The translations under genes were made by a program, and so were the position numbers. DNA of 64,000 nucleotides, from NCBI GenBank assembly GCA_034336665.1, contig JAPFBE010000013.1, forward strand, positions 22,857,056 to 22,921,055, written 5' to 3'. The notes under the pieces were generated by a model, which saw nothing but the letters and a program-made list of their open reading frames with translations, did no database searches and was not told the origin of the DNA. Positions 29,037-41,700 of the stretch are shown here, one piece after another (position 1 is the first letter of the stretch; each line of letters opens with the position of its first letter). The stretch comes from Luscinia megarhynchos. Its lineage: Eukaryota; Chordata; Aves; Passeriformes; Turdidae.

Positions 29037-29075
29037 CGGTTGTTTAGGGCAGTTGTTTAGGGCAGTTGTTTAGGA
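29037..29075 (+). repeat. Three tandem copies of a 13-bp unit
   Basis: The unit is CAGTTGTTTAGGG; copies start at 29037, 29050 and 29063, with single differences in the first and last. Confidence 0.95.
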
Positions 29076-32000
29076 CCTGAACACAAACCTACCTCATTGG
29101 CTGTAGCAGAGTTGAACATTCTAGCATTTCAAAAACTTACTTTACTCTAAGGTCTGGTTTGGTAAGAGGTATAGGAAAGCTTTGCTAAGATTTCAATGTG
29201 GAAAGAGATCTTTTAATTAGTTCAAAAGTAAATCCTTCAGCAAATTTAGGAAAGCTCAGACTCAATAGTCTTGATATTTTTTGTAGAAAAACTCAAAGAG
29301 ATGGAAAAAAAAATTAAAGTTCTACTCTGTGCCATTCAGGACACAAAAGAAATTCATATACAAGCAAATCTAATGTCTTTTGCAGGTACCCGTAATTAAA
29401 GAAGCAACTTTAATTGCTAAGAAATCTTGAATAAGCCCACTGGTACAGAAGGCTCACTTATTTAACTTTATGTTGCTTAGCCTTGATTTACCTCAGCTTT
29501 AAAGGAAATATATGCTTTGTAAAACTCACTTTTTAATGTAGCTGCTTATTCCCAACTTTCCTGGTCTCAGACCTTCCATTGACCATTTTCTAAAGACCTG
29601 CTAAGAAACCTCTAAGCCTTAGACTTGTAATGATGGATTATTTCTGCCTAGAAGATTTTCAGTTTCCAGAAACTCCTCTTATTTGCTACTTAAAGAATAA
29701 TATGGGGGAAAAAACACATTTAGCTCATGACTATGTAAAAATGGTATGGGGAAAAAACATCCTGGACTTTCTTAGACAGATGTCTATCACCTTCATGGTA
29801 CATACTGGTTCAATCTCTGCTTTGTTTTCCTTTGATAGTATCTTGTCAATCAGCTGCTGTGGTGAATCATCATCACCTCGAACACAGGGACAGAGCACCA
29901 CAGAAAAATTGCATGTCACAAAGTGCAAAATTTGTCTGTGGGAGCTGAGGGACAACTGGGACCAAGGGTTTTTCTGCACCAAAGATGCTGGCCCTAGGCA
30001 CTGGCTATAAGACAGAGGGGGGGTTCTTCTTTATGAGTATTTTCTGCCTCTGTGTGGCAGAGACAAGAGGGGTTTAAGAATAAATACTGAAGGCAGGGGT
30101 GCTTATGCACTCAGAGTAGTAATTTTCACATAGTAATCATGGAGGATATAATACTGCACAGCTGAGGTCATGTTGTGATACACTGCTGCAAGGGACAAGC
30201 CTGGCAGCCTGCTTGGTGCCACCAGCACAGGAGCTGCACACACAAACAACTCCAGGCAGCTGAAGAGATGCCCAAATGAATAGATTTCTTCAAGTCCATG
30301 CTGAAGCACTGATTCAAAGAGACTCCAGATTTCACACACTTGATGGCTCAGCATGTTGAGCCCCAGCATTTTGGTCCAAACTCTTTGCTAAAGTAGTACT
30401 TTTTTCAGTTTGTCAACCCTACTAGCATCATGGTAGGCCTTGGAGAATTTTTGCTGGATTTTTTTCCCTCTTAGTATTTCTTAGATGTTGAATTATGTCC
30501 AAACAGAAGAAGTCAGTGAGAAAAAAACCAAACATTTTGCAAGGAGTGTTTCCATAAAAATTAGATTTTGCCTGTGCAGAATGAGTCAGACCCTTTCTGT
30601 CACAAAAACTACCAAATAAACTCAAAAACTTTTTGATCATGAAAAGACAAGAAGCAGGAGACTATAAAAGTACTAAAGTACAGTACTTATATGCTTTTTA
30701 GAGCTGGGCAGAGCAACTTCTGAACATTTCTGTGAGGAAGAAATAGCTTTAGTAAGTGATGGCCATGAGTAGACATAGGTGTGAAGAATATAGGACACAA
30801 GCTTCTGAGATTCCCTTGTCCACATTGTTTGCCAACAAGATCTTTGGTCACACTTTGGGCTTTTTCTACCACCATATCAGAACTACCCTTCTTTTTTCAC
30901 TGAATTCCCAGCCACAAATGGATTTGCCCACACAGGACCTGCTCTCCTGCTGTGGTGGCTGCCACAGTGAATGCAGCCTTGTGGCAGCTCCCTGTGGCAC
31001 CACAGTGCGTCAGTGCCATACATAATTACAGTTCTGTGGGGAGTAAGCCCATTAACGAGCTGCACTGAAACCAGATCTGCATCCTGATTAGGCAGCTGCC
31101 TAGGAGGATATGAATTAGGGTGCCACTTTTAGGGCAGGTTCTGCTACTCCTCTTTCCATCCCATTTCAAACATGGCTAAGAAGTACAATACAAATAGAGA
31201 CAAGATGGGGCACTATGGGGAGAGCGTGCTGCAGCAACAGAAGACAAGAGTAGAAAAGGTACTGGAATATTCCTCCTTAGAACTTGCTATGGTTTTAAGG
31301 AAAATTCTAGAAAGACCCTAACCATATTTTCATCTACCATTCTTCTAATCTAGAGAAGAAAGGTGTGTTTCTTTGTCTCCACAGAGATAATCCTTCCACT
31401 CTTTTCATTTACCATCCTCTAGTCTCAGTACAGACATACAAGTCCAGCAGCCTTTACAAATGTCTGGGGGCACATGCAAGGGGATCAAGAACTCCATTCT
31501 TCGTCCTGGAACTGACAGTGACAGAATACTGAATAATTGTTCCTTCAGTTCTCACTTCCATTTGTTATCCTTAGTATCGTACAGCGCCTTCCCCACACTG
31601 CTCCAAGCACTGGTTAGTTTCGTGGGTCCCCCTATCCCCTTCTACAGCACCACAGCAACCTTGAGGAGCCAGCAGAAGAGTAGTTTGCAGCTTGCACCAG
31701 ATCCTGGAGACAGGTTTCACTGCACTTTGCAGATTGCAAAATTTTATTGTTCAGCCTGGAGGTGGGAAATTAGCAGCAGGAGTGAGAAGACCACAGGAAG
31801 GATGATCCTGTTTAAAAGCACATGTCACTTGTTTCTTTGCTGCACAACTTCATGTATAGTGTTTATGTACAATTAACACGTGTCAACACATCACTGCACA
31901 AAAAATTTTGCCTCCTACTAAGCTGCTGCCGACTCACTACATTCTCAACACAACCACACCCTTTGCTGCTGGTGTTTCAAAAAACTAGGAAACAAGGAAA

Positions 32001-32951
32001 ACGAGTACTAGACTGGATCATGAGTGAAGGTCATGCAGTTCAGGGGTTCATCTCCCTCTGTGATGTGCACAAGAAGCTGCAGAAAAGCATGTGCCATCTT
32101 GCCAATTAACAACCCACAACAGGGAAAGTTTCTTCCTTGAAGCAGCCAGTTACCAGGGAGCAGACACCCTCAAGCATGAAGGTTTATAGCCCTTCTGCAC
32201 TTTCACCCATCCAGTGTAAATATACATACTTTTCTTGGTTGTTTTAACACCCTTTCACCTTGTCCATTCTTCTGATCTTCCAACCCCAAAGCTATCACAT
32301 GGCAGTGAGTTCTACAGGCTAGTGGCCCTATAAAAATATGTCTGCTTCTCATTCGAATGCAGATTAGGCAGAGCAGGTTTCCCACACATTTTAATACTCA
32401 CATATATGCTTCATTTCAGGTTCTTTCTTTGAGAGGTGAAATGCTAGTTCCTTATTTGTAAGGCAGACTTGTTTAAGCTATTGGCACTAGAAACGTTAGA
32501 AACAAGTGAATGAAGAAGAAAGCCTGACATTTCTTTTCCACATGGGAAAAATTGGAAATATGTCTGTCATTTCCTTTTAGTGATCACCTTCCCTGAATTC
32601 CTTCATTTCCATCGCAGAAGCAATAATGCAGAGATAACTTTTTTTTTTTTGAGGAGAGTTGGGAGAGGTGGTTAGGGTCAGCAGCTGCTAAAGAAGTCAG
32701 CAAAACACTCTAGTTTTCCCACTCTTTTTCCTTGGAACTGAGGTCACTCACCTAAAATCAGGAGGCAACAAAGACACAACTACTCCAGAAGTGAAGATAA
32801 ACTGAAAGCTGAAGATACCCACAGTATTTTCTCAAATCAGAGGCACAGCCCCAAGCCAGGACCGAGAGTTTGGCTTGGAGTCTAAAAGCCCTGACCAGTG
32901 GTGGAGAATTCCTGAGTGGAGTGTCCAGGTCAGAGTTTTTGAGGCACAGGA

Positions 32952-33015
32952 GCACACTCAAGGTCTCAAGACACAATTGATCAGCACACTCAATGTCTCA
33001 AGACACAATTGATCA
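32952..33015 (+). repeat. Tandem duplication of a 32-bp unit
   Basis: Copies 32952-32983 and 32984-33015 differ at one base (GGTCTC versus TGTCTC). Near-identity indicates a recent event. Confidence 0.95.
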
Positions 33016-33285
33016 GTGCAGAGTCCCATGTGAATGTAAGCCTCTGGGGCAGAAAGCAAGAATTTCCTTCATTGCACTGAGGCTCTGCAACATATCCACA
33101 GGCCAAGGAATTTTTTCCAATTTTATAAATTTTTATAAAACTCAGTAGATTCAAGGAACTAGGTGTGACTCTGTAGTGGTTTAGATTTGCCAATTTCAAT
33201 ATACTTATTTTCTGCTCTGAGATAGGATTAGAAGCAAAAATAAGGCAGGCCTAAAATTCAAAGGATGTAAAGAAAAACTTTATTA

Positions 33286-33290
33286 ATAAC
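33286..33290. repeat. Target-site duplication, left copy (ATAAC)
   Basis: Identical to the 5 bp at 33967-33971 on the other side of the minus-strand LTR. Confidence 0.8.
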
Positions 33291-33966
33291 TGTCCTGGTT
33301 TGGAGAACAGGTATTTGCCAAGAAAGGTAGGAGCTCCTCCCAAGATGGAGAATATAAACCCCCTTCCTCCTGATTATTATAATTCTGGAATCAGGGACTC
33401 TCAGGCAGAGATATGGGGGTAGGAATAACAGCTTTTTACTAATATATCTAACCAGACAAACAAAAACAACAGCAGCTATGAAAACTAACAACAAACACAA
33501 CAGAGACTCAGTTCCAGTCCTTTTCGGCCGCAGACACGCTCTCCCTGCGCTCAGTACCGGCGATGGGGGCAGGGCAGGTCCCGCACAGCTGCGGAGGGCT
33601 GGGACGACGGCAGCAGCATCCCAGGTGGGAGAAGGATGGAGGAAGGACTCCCCGCTCACTGTGTGGGTCGCGGCGCTTGGCTGCATGCTCGGGGCTAGCA
33701 GGCTGGAGTGGAGAAGGCAGCAGTGCAGTGTCCGACAGCAGCTAACCTGGCTCCCAGTGTTGGGACGGAAGGGAGCAGCACCAGACGTCTTCCTCCAGCC
33801 CCACCGGCGAGCGAGAGAGTGAGCCCCGCACAGCTAGCCCCCGCATCTCTTTTGTCACTAGCCATCATGAGCTAGGGTGCAGCCCAACAAGGTTTCTTAG
33901 CATTATCATGGGGAAAATTCCACAGAGAGAATAAAAAAGTAAGGGAACAAACCCCAACTCCCAACA
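33291..33966 (-). mobile_element. Solo LTR of an endogenous retrovirus, same 3' end family as the 24.8-kb LTR, minus orientation
   Basis: On the minus strand the element runs TGTTGGGAGTTGGGG ... CCAAACCAGGACA, 676 bp. It is flanked by a perfect 5-bp duplication ATAAC (33286-33290 and 33967-33971), which marks the insertion edges and fits ERVL-type integration. The AGTAAA hexamer is at 33440-33435. The U3 is unusually GC- and CpG-rich (about 33525-33840) and unlike the U3 of the 24.8-kb copy. Open frames of 114 and 142 codons across it have no retroviral domain and are considered accidental. Confidence 0.85.
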
Positions 33967-33971
33967 ATAAC
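33967..33971. repeat. Target-site duplication, right copy (ATAAC)
   Basis: Pairs with 33286-33290. Its position directly after the CCAACA terminus fixes the 5' end of the minus-strand LTR. Confidence 0.8.
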
Positions 33972-34714
33972 ATAAAGAAATAATAAATTCAGAATAAAAT
34001 CTTCAGACCACCCCTCCTCCCCTCCCCCCACACCCTCTTCTTCTTCTTAACAACAACATACAGAAACACTTCAGTTAGCTACCAACTTAAAAATAATCTT
34101 TTTCAGTTTTACTCTAGGGTGAAGAGTCTTCCCTTGTCAGGCTATAGGGACTTCTCCACAAAAAGAGAGAGAACAAGAGAGAACTGTTTTTCTCTCGTGG
34201 CTTCACTTACCACAAACTGCAGCCGCCCAGGAATCTACAATTGTGAAAACTCCTCCCATCTTCACAGCCTTCCTAGACACTGTGTTTATGAGCCCCGTTA
34301 AACTCATGGGATATTTACTTTAAAGAATGAGCTGTTCAAAAGCAAAAGTTCTCTTCACCTTTTTTTCTCTGTGTTCATATTTCAACCCCAGGAATAGGGA
34401 TCCCCTTCTTCCCTCGGTGAAAAGGGTCCTCAACACAGGTACTTTTTATGCTCATGATTTACCAAGTTGAACACTCCGACCCCTCATGTTTTTCTCCATG
34501 TTTTACAGGAATCTTTAGTGTAGTACAGTCTATCTCTACAGATTACAAAAGCATTTTCAGCTCAAATTCATGCCATTTCCTCATTCTTCTTCCATCTGGA
34601 ACCTGACTCCTGCTTCACTGACTTTGGTGTATCCTCTGTGTTCTTCTTCCTCTCAGTCAAGGGAGGATTGAAGGTCTGCAAGTCTTATCTGAGCATTGGA
34701 AGGGTTAAAATCTC
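33972..34714. other. Gene-free spacer between two LTRs, possibly retroviral
   Basis: Contains a pyrimidine-rich block (34012-34048) and AT-rich sequence. Part of it resembles passerine ERV sequence I have seen in antisense, but I cannot place a primer-binding site, polypurine tract or gag/pol motif. No gene was seen. Confidence 0.4.
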
Positions 34715-34918
34715 ACACTGATGATCCTAAGGCTGTGGCCAGGCCATGCTGGAGCAGTGCCAGGATCTCAGGAAACTCAGGCCATGCCCGGAGGGGCTGG
34801 TCCAAGCCAGAAACAGGGTGGGGGGATGGCTAGGATCTCAATCATCCTCGCTGGGCCTCAGCTGCAGCACCCACTGCCAATGGCCACCCCTCCTCCCTGC
34901 CAGCTCCTGGGACATGCC
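34715..34918. other. GC-rich segment joined to the third LTR, origin unresolved
   Basis: About 200 bp, richer in G and C than its surroundings, with open frames but no recognisable domain. It could be the upstream part of the adjoining LTR or a remnant of a retroviral interior. Confidence 0.4.
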
Positions 34919-35708
34919 TGTTGGGAAAGATGAACCAGGAAGACCTTACAAATATGAATGCTTAGATTCTGAGAATATGGAAACCATGAGCAAGATTGAA
35001 ATGAAAGCCACTTTTGAGATACCAAACCTCAGTTACTGAATAACTAGAAGACAATAGAATGGCCAGCTAAAAGTAATCCCCTCTTGACAGAACAATGTCT
35101 TCTGCTGGAGAGCAAGTCCAAAGGTCAGAGAAGACCTTGCTAAGGTCCAAAGAGTAGTTTTTAGAGTTTAAAGTACAACACACTATGGTAATGTAAGGAT
35201 TCTTATAGGCTGTATGTAAATGCTATAGAATTTGTATCTTGTGTTAGATTGGTTAGTGGAAATTAGAATATTCATCATAGAAGATTTATTGTATTGTAAA
35301 CGGGAAATCTCTCTCTTAGCCCTTTGCTCTCTCCCTCTTGCTCTCTCCCCCTTGCTCTTCTCTCTCTTACTGCTACCATCCCTCTAGTACCTTACTCCCT
35401 CACCCCTCACTCTCTTATTTCCTGCTGGAAGAGAAATGGGACATTTCCCAGGTTTGTTCATTTCAAAATGTGAATTCACAGAGGTGGACCTAATTCTCCA
35501 ATTGGTTTCCCAGGCTGTCAACAACCAAACCAGCCTCCAATTAGTCCTATCAACTCACAAAAGAAAGTTCTCAAGGAAAAACTTCAGTGGATGCCCTCTT
35601 CTAGATGCCAATAAATGCAAAACCAGCACAGACTCTTAGACAGTAAGCAAAGTAGTTGCCTTGACTCTTAAACAGTTTTTTTCAGTTGCTCAACCACCAG
35701 AGTTGACA
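34919..35708 (+). mobile_element. Probable LTR of a second endogenous retrovirus family, plus orientation (edges uncertain)
   Basis: The segment begins TGTTGGGAAAGATG and ends CCAGAGTTGACA. It has a purine-rich upstream part, a CT-rich block (35311-35415), a canonical AATAAA at 35609, and a downstream TTGCTCAACCACCAGA segment that I associate with songbird ERV LTRs. It shares no evident sequence with the two family-A LTRs. No flanking duplication was found, so the element may start earlier: the GC-rich 34715-34918 could belong to it or to leftover ERV sequence. No coding domain was seen. Confidence 0.6.
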
Positions 35709-38700
35709 GTTTTCCAAGTAGATGTAAAGTACTGGGATTTGCTTCTGGTTTATTCTTTTCTTCTTTTAATCTCCTATTTCAACAGTGGCTTGGCCTTGTA
35801 TTCTACTGCAATTTTTTTTGTGACAAGGAACTCTCACTCTTTTGGGAGATGTCAGTGAGACGACAGACAAGCCTTAGTTTTGGTAGGAGTTCAGCTCATC
35901 TCAGACTAGCTCCTGAAAACTGCTTCTTTCTGACAGAACCTTAGGCCTTGAAATCCTGTCCATCAGTGTGCATCCTGGCACTGTCTGCATCTTCAGCCTT
36001 AGAGGACAGCCTTAAGAACTGTCTTGCCCACTTTCAACAGTGCAAGCTCTGTAGTCTCAGGTACTGTGGAACAATTATTCCCATCCTGTGTAGGACCACA
36101 GGAGCCCCCATGTACTCAACAGGACACCTTGCTGCCAAGTTAAGCCTCCAAAGCAACCCCATGGATTGACTGTGAAGGAGCTGCTGAGCCAAAGCCAGGG
36201 TGCAAAGCATTTGTGCTTCTTGCACAACTTGCTCTCTCTGAGGAACAGGCAAATCCTCTGACAGTCCTTTCTGCTGCCTTCATCCCATGGGAACAGAGCA
36301 GCTATGTGTTCAAAGCAACATTGCTGGGCTTCATTCCTGGATTCATCTCTATGATAGGGATGATTTCCCCAATGGTTCTCTTATCCCATACTGTTGAATC
36401 ACCCGCCAGAGTTGATGTATCCCAAAATCTTCTAAACATATTTTGAAAGTGCATATTTTCTGTCTTTGGATTTTGCCAGATGACATCCAGTGATTTTGTT
36501 TGCCAAGAGATGTAGACTCCTGCTTTCATTACGAGAAAGCGTCTTTGTTTAAACAGGAAAACATGTGATGATTTTCCCCAAGTTACTCATCTCTCTAGCT
36601 AAGAAGCATCCACATTCCCTGGCAAAGCGACATGGCCTTTTCTGAACAGAGGAAAAATGTTAGAAGCTTTTATTTTAAAAAAAATAAAACTTGTTGTCAA
36701 ACATGTGCCTCCTCTGCCTGTCTCCCTTCTCTCGGATGAGATTGGATACATTGTGTGACTGGTATTTTTTGGATTCTAATCCTTACTGATATGCAGTGCA
36801 CCTTGAAATGCACCTCTTGCACCTGGATTCCACCTATAAATATATTACACCTCTTCAAGTCAGTAATGTTGGATACATTTCAAGTGAGAGGTGCTGAAGG
36901 AAAGCACAGCTCCTGTCATAATTTTGCAGCAGATAGCCAACAAGCTTCAAATCTTTCCCAACAGGGGTCCTATGACCTCTTAAGGAACAGTTTGGAGAGA
37001 TGGTGCCCTTCAGTTTCCCTTTAGGCCAGTATCCTTGAGGGAAAAATAGCTCCCGTAGCCCAGTGCACTCCCACCTATGGTACAAGGCACCACAGCATGC
37101 TGGGTTTCTTCAGATTTTCTTTTCCTGTCAGTTTTCTGAGCAGTTTTTTACTTGAGAGTCGCTTCCCTGCTGAAGTGGTAGCTGCTCATACCTTTCAATC
37201 TTTGTTGCTCTTATCTTGAAGAAACATTTAAGCAAGGGCAAGCATCTTTCTTGTGAAGGACCAGAGCAGTACCTCTCTTGCATTAGGCACAAAAACTGGC
37301 AGCTTCCAGGGACAGCCTGGGTATGATATTTATATATCATATAATTTTATACCGTTCAGCTGTGGTACCATTTCCTTGATGGGCATTGTGACAACTGAAA
37401 ATTGCCTTCACCTTAAACAGGGTGATAGCACTCTTTCTACTTTTCTCACAAGCCGCTGTGAGTGGTCAACAGAAAAATGCTGGTGTGGACAGCCCACAAC
37501 CCCACATGGTGCCAAGGAACAAAGATTCTGAATACTGCTGCCACACAGAAGCCAAATAATCACAAATTCATATTTATGGTATATCTGCAGACTCTTACTG
37601 TCGCACTGGCAGCTCTTTACTGATTGAACCAACACAGACCAAGAAGAGGGCAGTTCCTGCTGTTTGTTACAGCCCTTCACAGGAGAGGACAGCCCTCACA
37701 GTTGAGACCTAAAAGTACTCACCTAAGAATGCCTAAAGAGTTGTAGCATTTTACACCATTCCATCAAGGTCTGCCAGAGACACTTGGTTGTGCTCTCACC
37801 ACAGCCTCTGTCACATGCAACTAGTGCCAATCAGGGATTTAATCATTCAATACCTCACCTTTCCTTCCCTTCCCAAGTTACAATCACAAATGTTTATGCA
37901 AGTGCCTAGATTTGCCCTCTGCAACTTAAATGGAGAGTGTGGCATCTAAAATGGTTTCCAAAATAGCCATCACACTAAACAAAGAGAAAAAATTAACATT
38001 GTACATAGTAAACTTGAAGGACAGAAGATCATCCCTGAAATGAAACAATCATGGAGACAGCCCAAAATGTACACACTAAAAGGCAGAACAAGGCTATCTG
38101 TTTTACAACTTCTCCTTTCATATATCTCTGTGGTATGTAAGCTTCTCCACTTTTCTGGATGTACTATGACACAGTAAATCTAAACATCAAATCTCTTGCA
38201 ATGTTACTTAACTGCAGCTCCATCAAAAACCTACATGAAGCTTAGGCCTGGCTGGCCTAAGGGATGGTATATGGCTGGGACTAGAACTATATCTTAGGGC
38301 CTCTGGTCTTCTTTTTTCTGTTTGACTAAAACCTGTCGCAGTACATAAAGTTTTTTGCTGAATGTCATGGCCAAACTTCTCCTCAGTGACTTTCCTAGTT
38401 CTCAGCTTTGCTCCAAACTTTCTCACTTTCCTGATTTAATTCCTTGATGCTACCCTTAACTGTCTTCTCTCCAGCCTAGATCTTAATAACTCAAGGCCAT
38501 GTGCTCACCCTCCTGTTCCCCACTGCATGCATGTCTCGTGCATCTGCACTGTGCAGCCATTTCACCTCCCAGCAATCTGCTCCCAGGCTGTTGTGCAGAA
38601 TAGCAGACTTCAGGCATGGGCCATACTCTGTGATCACCTAACAGAGGGGAAGAAGTGAGGTTTCCCCTCCTAGTCATCAGTGTTCAGAGAGGTGGTCCTC

Positions 38701-41700
38701 AGCTCTTTTGTCGGAGCCCTCAGACTGTACTTGCCTGCAGCCCAGGGTACTTCTGGACATATGGGTACCTTCAGAATAAATAAAAATTGAGTAAGGTGTA
38801 CATCTTAGCAGCTGCAAGAGCTGGACAACAGCTGTGTCTACATGGGAAACTGCCTCATCCTAAATGAAAGACCAGAATTTCCCTTTAGTCCTGTTCTGGG
38901 CATCAGACAATGTGGACTACAACATGTCTCTGAACATCTCACTGAAGGAAACCCCCTCCCCCAACTCTAAAATAAGCCAAAAGAAATAAGTCTCCCCTGA
39001 GACAAAAAGATTATTGTGGGATTCAGGTTGACACATTTTCCAGCCTCACATCCATTGGCACATATTTGCTCTGGATGCCTCCCCAGCCAGGCAGATACAT
39101 ATCATCCTTGATAGAATGCCTGTGGAAAGGAGGCTTGGAGTCAGTTCCTTACAGCTGGGCAGCCAACATTTCTGGCAAAGCAGAGCCACCCAGCTCTCAG
39201 CTGCTCTGTCTTTTCCTTCAGGTCCTGTCCAGGAGGGTTTCATGCTCTATGCACTGGCACCACAAAACTTACTGGCAGGAATCTGCTACCTAGGGCTCAC
39301 TGTGGTGTCCCACTTCAGTCCCAGTAACAGTGCCTGGAGACCACAGCTCTTACCTCAGTGCTTTGCAATTTGATTAAGGTGAAATCTGATCTTTTGTTCT
39401 GAGGCCAAGAAATGCCAGGATGGCAGATGGCAGGGAAGAAAGTTGAGCAGAGCCCTTTACTGCTGTCCAAGATCCTGGGATAAACCAAGCTGCTCCTCTA
39501 GGGGTCAAATACCAGGGCAAGTAAGGAGAAAAAGTTTCCAGTAAGTGTCTTGGTTCTGCAGGAAAACTCAATGGTAACATATTACAGAGAGACTAAAACA
39601 CAACATAATTCCTTAATTTATTGAGGGTTAATGTGCTGGTCCTTTACTGACAAGAAAGAATTCGAGGGAGGTGGAATTGTTAAGCAACATCACTGTCCCC
39701 AACCTGAGCTTAAGCTGCCCTCCTTCCTTAGAGACTTTCACAGCTTAGAGAGACGTAAGCTGCACAGCAGAGTGGAACTCCAGGGAACACAAATGCATCT
39801 CTGCTAGTGAGTGAGTGTGTGAAGGAGCCTGGCCAGAGAACCCCTCTCCCTAAGCCAGCCACTCCTCTAGGGATGAAAAACAGCTGTATAGTTTCACGTT
39901 TCTATCATGTTTGCATACAGATCTCCAAGACATTCACAGGAGAGGTAACAGATTTTGTCTTGGTTCACCCAATGACAAAGGCTGCAACAAGCAACTGATC
40001 TCTGAGATCAACCAGCAGTTTAAGGAAGCAGAGGATCATAGTCATAAAATATCGTTAGCTCAGTGTCACTAGATTGCCTCTCTGTTGCTTGAAAAAAAGG
40101 GCAAAGATGAAGACTTACAGCTTATCAAAAGCCTAGAAATGAATGAGCACCAATGCAAAATAACAGCAAATGCACAGATTCAGAGAAGAGCAGTAAATAT
40201 TATTAAAGGGCCGGGGAAATTGATTCCTGGGGGAAAAAAAAAGTGCTAAATATGTATAACCACCTAGCTATACACAGAGGAGCATACTTAACCTGCTACA
40301 ATTATTTGATGGAAGAATGATTGCCCTGGGAGGAATAAAGGTCTTAGAGCTATGAAGAATGTGGTGAAATTAAAAGGGTGGAGATTTAGCCTCTGATGGG
40401 CACACTCGATAATGGCGATGCTGACCTCTCTCCCTGAGGAATGCCTGTTGCTGTGCTCGTGCAGAGGAGTCTGGGAGACAATCATTCTCTGGTACAGCAG
40501 TGGACTCTAGAGGTTTTCCTTGCTTTATTTACCTGGTTTCTGTGGACTAACAGAAGTTTCCCATCCCAAAAGCCTGTCACTATGGCTCGGGTGGGGTTTT
40601 GTTTTATAAATCTGATGGCAGCTAAGGGATTCCCAGCAAATCTCTGTCACTGGAGAGTCTAACCAAACAACAGCCTCCAGAAACACAAAGCTACAGTAAT
40701 AATATACAATGCCTATAGCTCTCTCTGCTCTAGAGGAAGAGGCACTGTTACTCTTGTCAGGAAACAGAGGGATTGAAATTTAGCATTTCTTGTCATTAAG
40801 GCAATAGTGCAGTTGGCTGTTTGCTGTAAAATGTCACGATGGCAGAGCTCACAATAATGCTAACTGAAAGCAGAAAAAAACACAGCTGCTGTGAGAAGAG
40901 GGCACTGCACTATATAAACTTTACTACCCAAAGATGGTGTGAGTAGATAGCTTTTAGCCAACTCCAGTGGCCCAAACCCAGAGTAGTTTCTGCAAATATT
41001 AGCAAAGACTGTCATTATAACCTGCTCTCTCCTCTCAAGTGCTCTCTTGCCTCCAACATGGAGATGTTACTTTCCCACCTATCCTTAACCTATAGGTTGT
41101 TCTGCTTATTTCCAAGACAAAGGAGCACAAGGATAGAGAGAAATGCCTGTTTTCTACACCTACTTTCTCCTCCTCTGGGGCTTGTTCTCATACTCAGAGG
41201 AAATCCACTCAAAGGCCACCTCTGTTTTTCATTTGCTTTACATACAGTTTCCTGACACAAAGCACATGCTCACTGCTTGTCAAGCTGATTTCACGCCGCG
41301 TGGGGGGCTCCGTGTTCCCTCTCATTAAACTTCAATCCTTTTAAGGGAATGCTGCTCTGCTCTGCTCTGTACCCTCTGGTATAATACGTACTGAGTTTCA
41401 CGTCAGATCTACAAGATATATGGGGCGGAGGAAGGATTGAACTGATAAACATCCTGTTTTCATCTCCTATGACATTGGGAATGTTTCCAGCACTATTGTT
41501 AAAATATTGTGTGATAAAATAGAGGCCACACAAATGAGTACTGCCATCAGAAGACACAAAAGAGGGCTGTAATGGCATGTAAGCATGAGAAACCCTGATG
41601 TAAGATTTAGAATTGGTTTTCTTTAGGCTTTTAATACCACAGCAGTATGAGTGAAAAGCAGGACTTGCTGTTTATTTACTTTGGCTAGACACTAACTGGG

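Larger units (their letters stand above)
25565..33285. other. Gene desert between the two family-A LTRs
   Basis: No gene recognised. It holds the 13-bp x3 repeat at 29.04 kb and the 32-bp duplication at 32.95 kb. The segment 32200-32400 has a GTGAGTTCTACAGGCTA motif that recalls ancient LINE 3' regions but is too diverged to call. Confidence 0.65.

Noticed and set aside
32200..32400. Motif GTGAGTTCTACAGGCTA suggesting an ancient LINE fragment
   Set aside because: Resemblance is limited to one short motif; the rest does not match any family I can name.
33258..33822. Open frames of 142 (minus) and 114 (plus) codons
   Set aside because: They lie in the CpG-rich U3 of a solo LTR, where stop codons are rare; no retroviral protein domain is present.
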